Positions 1 through 5,125 of a stretch of 5,125 nucleotides of DNA are shown here, one piece after another. The number at the start of each line of letters is the position of its first letter. Positions within the stretch are counted from its first letter, which is position 1. The notes beneath the pieces are model-generated. The model saw only the letters and a list, made by a program, of their open reading frames with translations. It searched no databases and had not been told where the DNA came from. The position numbers and the translations under genes are program-made. Source of the DNA: JBIOJM01 sp044450785 (lineage in GTDB: Bacteria > Planctomycetota > Planctomycetia > Isosphaerales > Isosphaeraceae); assembly GCA_044450785.1 (NCBI GenBank), contig JBIOJM010000508.1, positions 1-5,125 on the forward strand, read 5' to 3'.

Positions 1-40
1 CCGCGTCGTCGGACCAGGACCGAGGCTTTGCCCATCGAGC

Positions 41-85
41 GGACGCGGAGCGTCCAAGACGGCATTCCCACGCGGAGCGTGGGAA
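41..85. repeat. Pair of REP-like palindromes with a shared CGCGGAGCG core
   Basis: Two perfect palindromes lie 9 bases apart. The first (41-55) is GGACGC, loop GGA, GCGTCC. The second (65-85) has 9-base arms TTCCCACGC and GCGTGGGAA around the same GGA loop and is followed by CGAG. Both can form hairpins in DNA or RNA and share the CGCGGAGCG centre. From general knowledge, palindromes of this kind are scattered through intergenic DNA of planctomycetes and some other bacteria and resemble REP elements moved by RAYT transposases. No transposase is present here, so the link to RAYT is inferred. The palindromes themselves are read directly. Confidence 0.75.
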
Positions 86-104
86 CGAGAAGCCGCAACT
101 CCTT

Positions 105-188
105 GTCTCGGCAGTAATTGATGCTAATTCAACGGTATTGCCATTAGCCTCCATCGCCTCGCGGCGATAGAGGGGTCGATGCCGAGAC
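105..188. other. Possible three-way-junction structured element
   Basis: Nested inverted repeats fit a three-stem fold. The outer stem is GTCTCGGCA (105-113) with TGCCGAGAC (180-188), a perfect 9 bp. The first inner stem is GCTAAT (123-128) with ATTAGC (143-148), and CAA/TTG (130-132/138-140) can extend it. The second inner stem is CTCCATCGCC (149-158) with GGCGATAGAG (163-172), closing a TCGC loop with one mismatch. The pairings are read directly. Whether this is a structured RNA, a relic of a small mobile element or chance in repeat-rich DNA cannot be told. It matches no RNA family I recognise. The outer stem ends one base before the MITE-like element. Confidence 0.35.
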
Positions 189-189
189 G

Positions 190-315
190 TAGGCAGGGCG
201 AAAAAATAACCTTTACAAGCGTCCGCATCACTCCGGCAAAATCCCGCGGCGACTGGAACTATTCGATCAAACCGCGACGCAAGAATTTGTAAATGTTATT
301 TTTTCGCCCTGCCTA
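190..315. mobile_element. MITE-like element with 27-bp terminal inverted repeats and TA ends
   Basis: The left end (190-218) and right end (287-315) are inverted copies of each other, matching at 28 of 29 positions including the outermost TA. The arm begins TA then GGCAGGGCGAAAAAATAAC and continues into TTTACAA. The only mismatch is at 211 against 294. Between the arms lie about 68 bases without coding capacity. GCGTC (219-223) can also pair with GACGC (276-280), so the element can fold almost end to end. TA at both outer edges fits the TA target duplication of IS630/Tc1-mariner transposases, which suggests a non-autonomous derivative of such an element. The family assignment is inferred, since no transposase is present. 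It lies 51 bases past the lipoprotein stop codon. Confidence 0.75.
201..306. terminator. Possible bidirectional terminator inside the MITE-like element
   Basis: On either strand the inner pairing TTTACAA with TTGTAAA, helped by the GCGTC/GACGC pairing, closes a hairpin. It is followed on each strand by GTTATTTTTT, a U-rich run of six Us (plus-strand 295-304, minus-strand 210-201). No other terminator-like hairpin is visible after the lipoprotein gene, so leftward transcripts may end here. The loop of about 50-60 bases is longer than in a classical intrinsic terminator, and the U-run can itself pair in the full-length hairpin. The function is therefore uncertain. Confidence 0.35.
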
Positions 316-366
316 AGAATCATGTCCGTGAAGGAAGGCGGTACCTCACTGTTCCTCTCCTTCGAA

Positions 367-807
367 CTACTTCTTGGCCACGGTGACCTTGAACTCACAC
401 GTGGCGTCGGCGCCCTTTGACGGGTGCCCTGTCACCTTGATCGTGAACTCACCCAGCGAGGCGTCGTCCGTTGCCTTGAGCGTGACTTTCGCTTCCGTGT
501 CTCCATGCTTGATCATTGGGCTGGCGGAATCGAGAGTCACTCCCTTGGGCCCGCCGGCGAATTTGAGCGAGACGTCGCCATCGAAGTTCTTGCCTCGCTT
601 GATGCCGATCGAGGCTTCTTTCGTCTCTCCCTGGTGAAGGGTGGTCGACAGATGAGGCACACTCAGATCGAACGTGTTGTCGGTCTCTCCGTAGACGGGT
701 TGCTTCTGTGGCGGGTTGGTTATTCCCGGTCCCCCCGGCGTGCTCTGATTGCAGCCGGCGAACGCAAACAACACCATGGCCAGTAAAACAGCGACTGAAG
801 CCTTCAT
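367..807 (-). CDS. Small lipoprotein with a predicted beta-sandwich domain, function unknown
   Basis: The 146-residue product starts with a lipoprotein signal: a hydrophobic stretch at residues 4-17 and a lipobox ending FAGC, which makes Cys19 the likely lipidation site. Residues 20-40 form a Pro/Gly/Gln-rich linker. Residues 46-144 are a Thr/Lys-rich domain of alternating beta-strand pattern, with SLKFAGGPKGVTL near 80-92 and GEFTIKVTGHPS near 119-130. This resembles the Ig-like or NEW3-like sandwich modules of planctomycete secreted proteins, but I recognise no specific family. The ATG overlaps the stop codon of the upstream CsbD gene (ATGA) and has a Shine-Dalgarno AAGGTG (820-815) seven bases upstream, so coupled translation is likely. 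It probably sits in a membrane facing the periplasm or cell surface. The gene call is firm, but the function is unknown. Confidence 0.88.
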   Translation of the reverse strand: MKASVAVLLAMVLFAFAGCNQSTPGGPGITNPPQKQPVYGETDNTFDLSVPHLSTTLHQGETKEASIGIKRGKNFDGDVSLKFAGGPKGVTLDSASPMIKHGDTEAKVTLKATDDASLGEFTIKVTGHPSKGADATCEFKVTVAKK

Positions 808-1016
808 GGATTATCACCTTTCATTCTATGTGAGAACTCGTTGATTTCTTTCTCCGCCTGATCTTTTGCGTAGCCGTACTTCTTCTGGAGGAGGCCGGCG
901 AGCTGGTTGCTGTTCCCGCTGAAGGTTGTCAGGTCGGCGTCAGTCAGCTTGCTCCACTGTTCCTTGACCATGCCCGTGAACTGCTGCCAGTCGCCCGCGA
1001 TCTCATACCAGATCAT
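804..1016 (-). CDS. CsbD family stress-associated protein
   Basis: The 70-residue protein has the CsbD-family layout: an N-terminal MIWYEIAGDWQQFTG where members usually have a W/I-rich G-W-K-Q-x-x-G segment, then VKEQWSKLTDADL, a Gly-Asn-x-x-Gln-Leu-x-Gly segment near residues 34-41, and KYGYAKDQAEKEI near 46-58. It is small, hydrophilic and probably helical. CsbD of Bacillus subtilis belongs to the sigma-B general stress regulon, but its biochemical role is unknown. The reading frame stays open to 1166. I chose the ATG at 1016 because the family starts here, the length fits, and GGGAG (1028-1024) lies seven bases upstream. The extra 50 residues look like translated intergenic DNA. The stop overlaps the lipoprotein start as ATGA. 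No clear promoter consensus was found upstream. Confidence 0.92.
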   Translation of the reverse strand: MIWYEIAGDWQQFTGMVKEQWSKLTDADLTTFSGNSNQLAGLLQKKYGYAKDQAEKEINEFSHRMKGDNP

Positions 1017-1226
1017 GACGCAGCTCCCATGGAAAAAAACTGTCTGATAGATACGCCTTTGACCTACCTCCCGCCTGGGAACCACACTGGGCGGTACGGG
1101 CCGCTGGCTCGGAAGCCGATCCCCGCTCACGCAGCGCTGGGACGTTTTGTCGGGGCACGGTCGCATCGGTCTCGATCATCGTGTTCGTCCCTGGTGACTG
1201 CGGGTGGTCCCGCGCCGCCCCGAGCG
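1017..1226 (-). promoter_or_regulatory. Leader and presumed promoter region of the CsbD-lipoprotein operon
   Basis: These 210 bases lie between the terminator and the CsbD start and must hold the operon's promoter if the terminator works. I see only the Shine-Dalgarno GGGAG at 1028-1024. No well-spaced -35/-10 pair stands out, so a promoter for an alternative sigma factor is possible. The short frames that cross the region on both strands have no family resemblance and look non-coding. Confidence 0.4.
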
Positions 1227-1280
1227 AAAAAAAAGCCAGCGTGGTCGAATGCCCTGTGAGGTATTCGACCACGCCGGCTT
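1227..1280 (-). terminator. Strong rho-independent terminator, minus strand
   Basis: The minus-strand transcript forms an 18-position stem (arms 1280-1263 and 1250-1233) with one mismatch. The arms read AAGCCGGCGTGGTCGAAT and ATTCGACCACGCTGGCTT. The loop is 12 bases, and a run of eight Us (1234-1227) follows. This is a classical intrinsic terminator for leftward transcription. It lies 193 bases after the stop codon of the DUF6263-like gene and separates the protease cluster from the CsbD operon. The plus strand has no U-run, so it acts in one direction only. Confidence 0.88.
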
Positions 1281-1473
1281 ACTCGTCAACGGGCCCCCTG
1301 GCAGGGCCAGGTTGCCCTTCGTCTAGTCGTCCGACAACTTCAGATCACGTTTCGCCTGGAGCAACGATCAGTTGAAAAGAAGATCGATTGCAATACTCAT
1401 TATGACGCGCGGAAGCGGAATAGCTAGTGAATTCTTTTCTCCTCAGTAATTGGACTTATCCCCTTTTCACTCT
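1281..1473. other. Non-coding stretch between the DUF6263-like gene and the terminator
   Basis: No gene is supported here. A second hairpin lies at 1291-1317 (CCTGGC/GCCAGG with a 3-base loop, extended by GGGC/GCCC across a small internal loop), just ahead of the terminator on the minus strand. On the minus strand, 1367-1323 reads as 14 codons ending RDLKLSDD and a TAG. This resembles a protein C-terminus but has a stop codon directly upstream, so it could be a gene remnant or chance. Confidence 0.4.
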
Positions 1474-2436
1474 CTACGGCACGAGCGTCATCGTCGAGGT
1501 CATTTCGGTCGTCTGGTCGATCTCCTGGCCCATCGAGGACATCACCATCTCCGTCCGTTGGGTGCCGCGGCTGTTGACGATTCGGCCGGCCTCCGCGTCG
1601 AAGGTCAGGCTCCCCTTCCCCTCCTGGGCCCGAATCTTCGCCGTCACATTCTCACCGGGCTCGAGCGTCACTCGACTCTCCATGCCGATCAGCATGAGCT
1701 TTGGGTCCTTTGGATCAGGTCCCTGGAACGTGAAAGCCTTCTCCATCACCAGCCTCCCCTGCGGGACGGTCAGCTTGGCCGGCTGGCTCGACCAGCTTTT
1801 GCCGGACTCGAGCGGAACCTGGGGAAAAGGGGGCGGGCTCGACTGCATCAACATGTCCTTCAATACCTGTTCGGAAAACGCCTTCTGCCCGCCCTCCTCG
1901 AGGGGCAGCGCGTCCCGCAGCTTCTTGAGAGTGGCCTCCGAAATCTTGATGTCCGCGATCTCCCCACTCGGCCTCATCTTGAACAAGAATTCCGCCCCGA
2001 TCGTGGCCTTCAGTTGCCGCGCTTCCGCCTCGAACGGCTCGGGAACCTCCGCGTCGGGTGTATTCGAGTCGAACTTGAAGGGCATGTAGGGGGGTGCCTC
2101 GACCCGCATGCTCAGGCGGTCGATCCGTTGCATGATATCAGCGAGGCCGTCGTTGGAAACGTCCTTGACCGTCCATGTGCAATGGATGGTTTGGGCTCTG
2201 GTCTGCTTCCTTTCCCGCCCCATCAACTTGACGCTCATCACAACCTTTTGTTCGGTTGTATATTTCAACACATCGCCTGCCTTGAGCTTCCAGCGCAGGA
2301 TTTCCTGAGCCCGAGCATCCCTCCCGCAGGCGCCGATCAAAAAAGCGGCGATCGCGGCGATCATCGGCGAATTCCGGAATGCACTTCCGTGCCCAACCGG
2401 CCGCGCGGGCTGCTTCCCGATCAAGGTGTTTCGCAT
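1474..2436 (-). CDS. Secreted protein resembling the DUF6263 family, function unknown
   Basis: The 320-residue product has a long basic N-region (residues 1-24), a hydrophobic core (25-36, IAAIAAFLIGA) and then Cys37 and ARA-Q at 41-44. It may be cleaved by signal peptidase I after Ala43 or lipidated at Cys37 within IGAC. The mature part opens with LRWKLKAGDVLKYTTEQ, followed by alternating beta strands and a C-terminal half with GKGSLTFDAEAGRIVNSRGTQ and a Thr/Met-rich end. This layout is like planctomycete proteins annotated DUF6263, which have no known activity. The family call is from memory of the pattern. The frame is open to a GTG at 2490, but the ATG at 2436 has GAAAGGA (2450-2444) seven bases upstream and gives a plausible signal peptide. 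It starts 61 bases after the CPBP protease gene, so co-transcription is likely. Confidence 0.85.
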   Translation of the reverse strand: MRNTLIGKQPARPVGHGSAFRNSPMIAAIAAFLIGACGRDARAQEILRWKLKAGDVLKYTTEQKVVMSVKLMGRERKQTRAQTIHCTWTVKDVSNDGLADIMQRIDRLSMRVEAPPYMPFKFDSNTPDAEVPEPFEAEARQLKATIGAEFLFKMRPSGEIADIKISEATLKKLRDALPLEEGGQKAFSEQVLKDMLMQSSPPPFPQVPLESGKSWSSQPAKLTVPQGRLVMEKAFTFQGPDPKDPKLMLIGMESRVTLEPGENVTAKIRAQEGKGSLTFDAEAGRIVNSRGTQRTEMVMSSMGQEIDQTTEMTSTMTLVP

Positions 2437-2497
2437 CGTTCGATCCTTTCGTGAATGAGATGGCGAGTCCGGCGAACGGTCCATCGTCACCGATCGA

Positions 2498-3124
2498 CTA
2501 AATCGAGTGGTGGCCGGCGCCGATCCCCGGCCGGATGCGGATGAGATACGCCAGCGCGGCGAAATCAGAGAGGGCGTGTGTGATGATGACCATCAGCAGG
2601 TTTTCGCCCAGAAACCACCACTCCGCGCCCAGGTACAGGCCAAGAAACGCCGCGATCACCATGTAGGTGATCGAAATCGGATGCAGCACGCCGAAGAGCA
2701 GGCTCGCCAGGCCCAGCCCCCAGGGAACACCGAACCAGCTAATGAGCCCAGCTTGAAACACGCCTCGGAACAACATCTCTTCACCGACTCCCGCCGACAG
2801 TGAGATCAAGGCGATCTCCGACCAAGTGCTGCTCCCCAATAGCGGCATGACCTCGGTGTCGCAGAAATCCTTGACCCGCCTCAGAGGGCCGATCGGCCAC
2901 CTCAGCATCCCGACGAACATCAAGGTCATGGGAATCGCAGCCACGACTCCCCAGATCGCGTCACGCATGCTCCAGACGAATCGCTCGAGCGGAGGGTGAC
3001 CGAAGAACCAGCCCAAGGCCAACGATAAGGGTGCCAGGCCGCCCTGGAAGAAGACGGCGAAGATGATGATCACTTCCCGGCCCGGCTGATCTTCCTCAGG
3101 CTCCTGGAGGAGGTCTTCCTCCAT
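2498..3124 (-). CDS. CPBP family intramembrane glutamic endopeptidase
   Basis: This membrane protein of about 208 residues carries all the CPBP (Rce1/Abi-like) motifs. The EExxxR motif is EEMLFR at residues 115-120, FxxxH is FGVLH at 144-148, and HxxxD is HALSD at 183-187. Glu115/Glu116, His148, His183 and Asp187 are the expected catalytic or metal-site-like residues. Hydrophobic segments occur around residues 18-41, 57-75, 105-115, 135-148, 150-166 and 176-195. An acidic N-terminal tail precedes the first. Related enzymes cleave within membranes, as in CAAX-type processing or bacteriocin self-immunity, but the substrate here is unknown. The frame is open to an ATG at 3157. I prefer the tandem ATGs at 3127/3124 because AGGAG (3135-3131) lies six bases before 3124, while no Shine-Dalgarno precedes 3157. 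It lies between the HtrA-type protease and the DUF6263-like gene. Confidence 0.92.
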   Translation of the reverse strand: MEEDLLQEPEEDQPGREVIIIFAVFFQGGLAPLSLALGWFFGHPPLERFVWSMRDAIWGVVAAIPMTLMFVGMLRWPIGPLRRVKDFCDTEVMPLLGSSTWSEIALISLSAGVGEEMLFRGVFQAGLISWFGVPWGLGLASLLFGVLHPISITYMVIAAFLGLYLGAEWWFLGENLLMVIITHALSDFAALAYLIRIRPGIGAGHHSI

Positions 3125-3356
3125 CATCGACTCCTGTTCCTCACGCGTGGAGGTCATCTGTGCGTGTGCGACTCGTGGCGTTGCTCACCAGGTCTCCATG
3201 TGCTCAACACCGCATTTAGACAAGCTAGCGGCTTCTTCCGCGGATGTCGATGCCCTGCTTCGACGGAAGTGCTGATTGGGAAGGATTGAAGGATGGCGGG
3301 GCCGGGAGCACGGGAAGGAGTCCGGCCGTGTGAAGGATTCTCCGCTGCGGAGCGCG
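3125..3356 (-). other. Spacer between the HtrA and CPBP genes with a doubtful 68-codon frame
   Basis: A minus-strand frame at 3154-3360 begins with a GTG that overlaps the protease stop (GTGA) and ends in a TGA that overlaps an upstream in-frame ATG of the CPBP gene (ATGA). Such junctions are typical of coupled genes. However, the predicted peptide is rich in Pro, Arg, Ser and His, has no recognisable motif, and shows only weak G/C preference at third codon positions. I regard it as probably non-coding. GAAGGA-type words repeat at 3281-3336 without clear structure. Confidence 0.3.
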
Positions 3357-4760
3357 TCACCGGCTCAAGATCGGCTGCACGAGTGAGTCGCCGAGGCTGA
3401 TCCGGCGCGGTTGAATCCCGTTTCGGCGGACGACGTAGAGGAGTGCACTTTGGGTCTGGGCGGTTTCGGGCTGCCGCAGCACGTAGAGGATATTGTCGGT
3501 CCGGATCGTCTCCCAGTGCCGGGTGCCGACGTTCATGCCGACCAGGATGTCGCCTTTCTGAATGGAAGCCTGGGCCGCCGGGCTGCCTGGCGAAACGGCC
3601 TGGACGTAAAGTCCGCCGCGCAGCTTGGGTGAGACCGACGCGACATACTCGGTCGAGACCGGCAGGGTCCGCATCCCTAACAGCCGCCAGACCTCGTCAT
3701 CGGGATTGACCGGGGCCGGGTTCGCCGTCGTCCCGTCAACCGTCTTCACGTCAAGGTGCATGACGGTCTCGGTGTTCCCGCGACGGATCGTCACCGGCGC
3801 CGGATGGCCAGGGCGGACATCGAGCATGCCGCGCTCGAGGTCCAGGTCGCAAGAGACGATCACGTCGCCGACGCGGATCAGCTCGTCGCCGGGCTTGAAC
3901 CCGGAGGCTTCCGCCGGGCTCCCCGGCTGGACCTCGGAGATCATCACGCGGCGACTTGCCCCCCTGCGCTGTTCGCCGGCCACCAGACCGTGCCAGGTCG
4001 ACGCCAGCCGCCGCGTACTCAACATCTCGGCGGTAACCCGCTTGACCTCGTCGATCGGCAAGGCAAATCCGATTCCCTGGGCACCGGCGCGGACCGCCAC
4101 GTTGATCCCGATCAACTCGCCGTCGACGTTGATCAGCGGCCCTCCGGAATTCCCTGGGTTGATGCAGGCGTCGGTCTGGATCAAGTTACGGTAGACTTGT
4201 TCGTCCGAGAGCGTGACGTCACGGTGCAGCGCACTGATGATACCCACCGAGACGGTGTTTTCGTAACCAAATGCGTTACCGATCGTGACCACGGTCTCTC
4301 CGACCATCAGGTCCGATGAGGTGCCGATCTTGATCGCCGCCAAAGCGTGGTCCGCGTCCACCTTGAGCACGGCCAGGTCCATCACGGCATCGTACTGGAG
4401 CACCCGCGCCGGGTAGGTCGTGCCGTCGAAAAGCTGCACTTCGATTCCCTGCACCTTGTCGACCACATGATGGTTGGTCAGGATATAGCCGCGGCCGTCG
4501 ACCAGGACACCGCTTCCCATGCCGCTGACTCGCGGCCGCTGGTTCTCCTCAGCGGAGAACGGCCAGCGACTGTGCGATGCGGCCTTCTTCTCGCTCGAGA
4601 TGCTCACCACGCACCGCTGAACCTTCTCGACGGCCTGCACGACCGGCGTCCGACGCGATTCACCAGCCGCCTGGACACCCGACGAGAGCGGCGCCAGGAC
4701 AATCGCCAATCCAGTGAGACTCAACGCGAATTTCCTGAGCACTCCCTCTTTCCGACTCAT
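3357..4760 (-). CDS. HtrA/DegP-like S1C serine protease with two PDZ-like domains
   Basis: The 467-residue product starts with a Sec signal (basic MSRKEGVLRK, hydrophobic core at residues 12-26, likely cut after VQA near 31), so it works in the periplasm. The chymotrypsin-fold domain covers about residues 40-250. Its triad is His98 in TNHHVV, Asp128 in MDLAVLKV and Ser205 in GNSGGPL, all intact. GIGFALPIDEV follows near 229-239. A first PDZ-like domain spans about 271-338 (VQPGSPAEASGFKPGDELIRV). A second, more divergent one spans about 359-453 (VSPGSPAAQASIQKGDILVGM). HtrA proteins degrade or refold damaged envelope proteins. The frame is open to a GTG at 4811. I chose the ATG at 4760 because it gives a compact signal peptide, although its Shine-Dalgarno is weak. 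A GTG at 4775 with GAGGGG nine bases upstream is an alternative. It is the first gene of the right-hand cluster. Confidence 0.94.
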   Translation of the reverse strand: MSRKEGVLRKFALSLTGLAIVLAPLSSGVQAAGESRRTPVVQAVEKVQRCVVSISSEKKAASHSRWPFSAEENQRPRVSGMGSGVLVDGRGYILTNHHVVDKVQGIEVQLFDGTTYPARVLQYDAVMDLAVLKVDADHALAAIKIGTSSDLMVGETVVTIGNAFGYENTVSVGIISALHRDVTLSDEQVYRNLIQTDACINPGNSGGPLINVDGELIGINVAVRAGAQGIGFALPIDEVKRVTAEMLSTRRLASTWHGLVAGEQRRGASRRVMISEVQPGSPAEASGFKPGDELIRVGDVIVSCDLDLERGMLDVRPGHPAPVTIRRGNTETVMHLDVKTVDGTTANPAPVNPDDEVWRLLGMRTLPVSTEYVASVSPKLRGGLYVQAVSPGSPAAQASIQKGDILVGMNVGTRHWETIRTDNILYVLRQPETAQTQSALLYVVRRNGIQPRRISLGDSLVQPILSR

Positions 4761-4814
4761 CAAGGGCGTTGGCACGGCGGTCGTCCCCTCAGCGAGAGAT
4801 GGAGGCTGCACTCA

Positions 4815-4943
4815 AGTCAACCCGCTTCCAGTCAACCCGGCTCCCGGTTCACCCACCTCGTATCGCAGCTCCGGCTTGGTTTTGGATCGGTTACCCCGTT
4901 TCCCAGCTTGAGCCAAGTCACCCCGATGTTCCCTAGGTTTCCC
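4815..4943. repeat. Degenerate direct repeats upstream of the HtrA-type gene
   Basis: A ten-base motif recurs: AGTCAACCCG at 4815-4824 and 4830-4839 (identical, 15 bases apart), then GGTTCACCCA at 4846, GGTTACCCCG at 4889 and AGTCACCCCG at 4916. A second word, GTT(T)CCC, occurs at 4898, 4928 and 4937. On the coding strand of the protease these read as CGGGTTGACT and GGGAAAC variants. The identical 15-base pair is clear, while the rest are imperfect. They could be regulator binding sites or decayed tandem repeats. No known operator is recognised. Confidence 0.45.
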
Positions 4944-5007
4944 TGGTTTCGTAATTATCCGCAGCTCCCTCCTATCTTGCCTACACCGCGCGATAAGGAC
5001 GGATAGG

Positions 5008-5013
5008 ATTATA
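5008..5013 (-). promoter_or_regulatory. Candidate -10 box (TATAAT) for the HtrA-type gene
   Basis: The minus strand has a perfect TATAAT within GAGATATAATCC. It would start transcription near 5000, about 240 bases before the protease ATG, with the direct repeats inside the leader. No good -35 hexamer is found 15-18 bases upstream (the region reads TCAATG or GTCAAT), so only half the promoter is supported. Confidence 0.35.
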
Positions 5014-5039
5014 TCTCGGGAGCAAGGTTGCATTGACAG

Positions 5040-5067
5040 TTGAGCCGGGAGACCGTTAGCTTACAAT
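5040..5067 (+). promoter_or_regulatory. Candidate divergent promoter reading out of the window
   Basis: TTGAGC (5040-5045) and TACAAT (5062-5067) are 16 bases apart on the plus strand and match the sigma-70 consensus at 4/6 and 5/6 positions. A consensus TTGACA at 5033-5038 also lies nearby, but 23 bases from the -10, which is too far. An ATG at 5101 opens a frame that runs off the end (MPGRLTIG), without a clear Shine-Dalgarno. A divergently transcribed gene beyond the window is possible. Confidence 0.3.
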
Positions 5068-5125
5068 GAGGTTGTGCGAGGCGTTGAGCACCCTCTGAGC
5101 ATGCCTGGTCGTCTAACAATAGGGA

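Noticed and set aside
105..188. Integron attC site or tRNA gene
   Set aside because: No GTTRRRY/RYYYAAC pair fits the stem ends, and there is no anticodon arm, T-loop GTTCRA or acceptor CCA arrangement.
41..315. CRISPR array
   Set aside because: The repeats are different palindromes and a single inverted pair. There are no regularly spaced identical direct repeats with unique spacers.
449..817. Alternative minus-strand frame over the lipoprotein gene
   Set aside because: It overlaps the lipoprotein gene, whose signal, lipobox, Shine-Dalgarno and coupled start are convincing. The alternative product is Arg-rich and featureless.
3340..3352. Palindrome CTCCGCTGCGGAG just after the protease stop as a terminator
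   Set aside because: The usable stem is only about 4-5 bp and no U-run follows on the minus strand.
4347..5006. Long plus-strand reading frame opposite the protease gene, and similar frames at 1427-2454 and 3625-4319
   Set aside because: They lie antisense to genes with clear motifs, have Arg/His/Pro-rich products without recognisable domains, and are explained by the GC-biased codon use of the real genes.
4812..5033. 73-codon minus-strand frame in phase with the protease gene and separated from it by one TGA
   Set aside because: It translates the degenerate repeats into low-complexity Gly/Arg/Thr sequence without motif. The protease has a complete signal peptide of its own, so a disrupted N-terminal extension is unlikely.

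Overview
The window looks like chromosomal DNA from a moderately GC-rich planctomycete, probably close to the Isosphaeraceae. This is inferred from three things: the gene style (secreted HtrA-type protease, a secreted protein resembling DUF6263, a small lipoprotein, a CsbD protein), the CGCGGAGCG palindromes common in planctomycete intergenic DNA, and the absence of any convincing plus-strand gene. No taxonomic marker gene is present, so the assignment is tentative.

Layout. Positions 1-366 hold no gene but are densely structured: two REP-like palindromes (41-85), a possible three-way-junction fold (105-188), and a 126-bp MITE-like element (190-315) with near-perfect terminal inverted repeats ending in TA. 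All five recognisable genes are on the minus strand, so they read from right to left. Positions 367-1016 carry a two-gene operon: a CsbD-family stress protein (804-1016) and, through an ATGA overlap, a small lipoprotein (367-807). Positions 1017-1473 are non-coding and include a strong minus-strand intrinsic terminator (1227-1280). Positions 1474-4760 hold a second cluster: an HtrA/S1C serine protease with two PDZ-like domains (3357-4760), a CPBP-family intramembrane glutamic protease (2498-3124) and a secreted protein resembling DUF6263 (1474-2436). Positions 4761-5125 are the upstream region of the protease gene, with degenerate direct repeats, a TATAAT box facing the protease gene, and a possible divergent promoter.

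Function. The right-hand cluster combines a periplasmic protease, a membrane protease and an exported protein of unknown role, so envelope protein quality control is a reasonable inference. The left-hand operon pairs a stress-associated cytoplasmic protein with a surface lipoprotein and may be stress-induced. The MITE sits just downstream of this operon and may serve as its terminator. I see no complete new defence or mobile system here. The most unusual material is the layered repeat region at 1-315 and the repeats in front of the protease gene.
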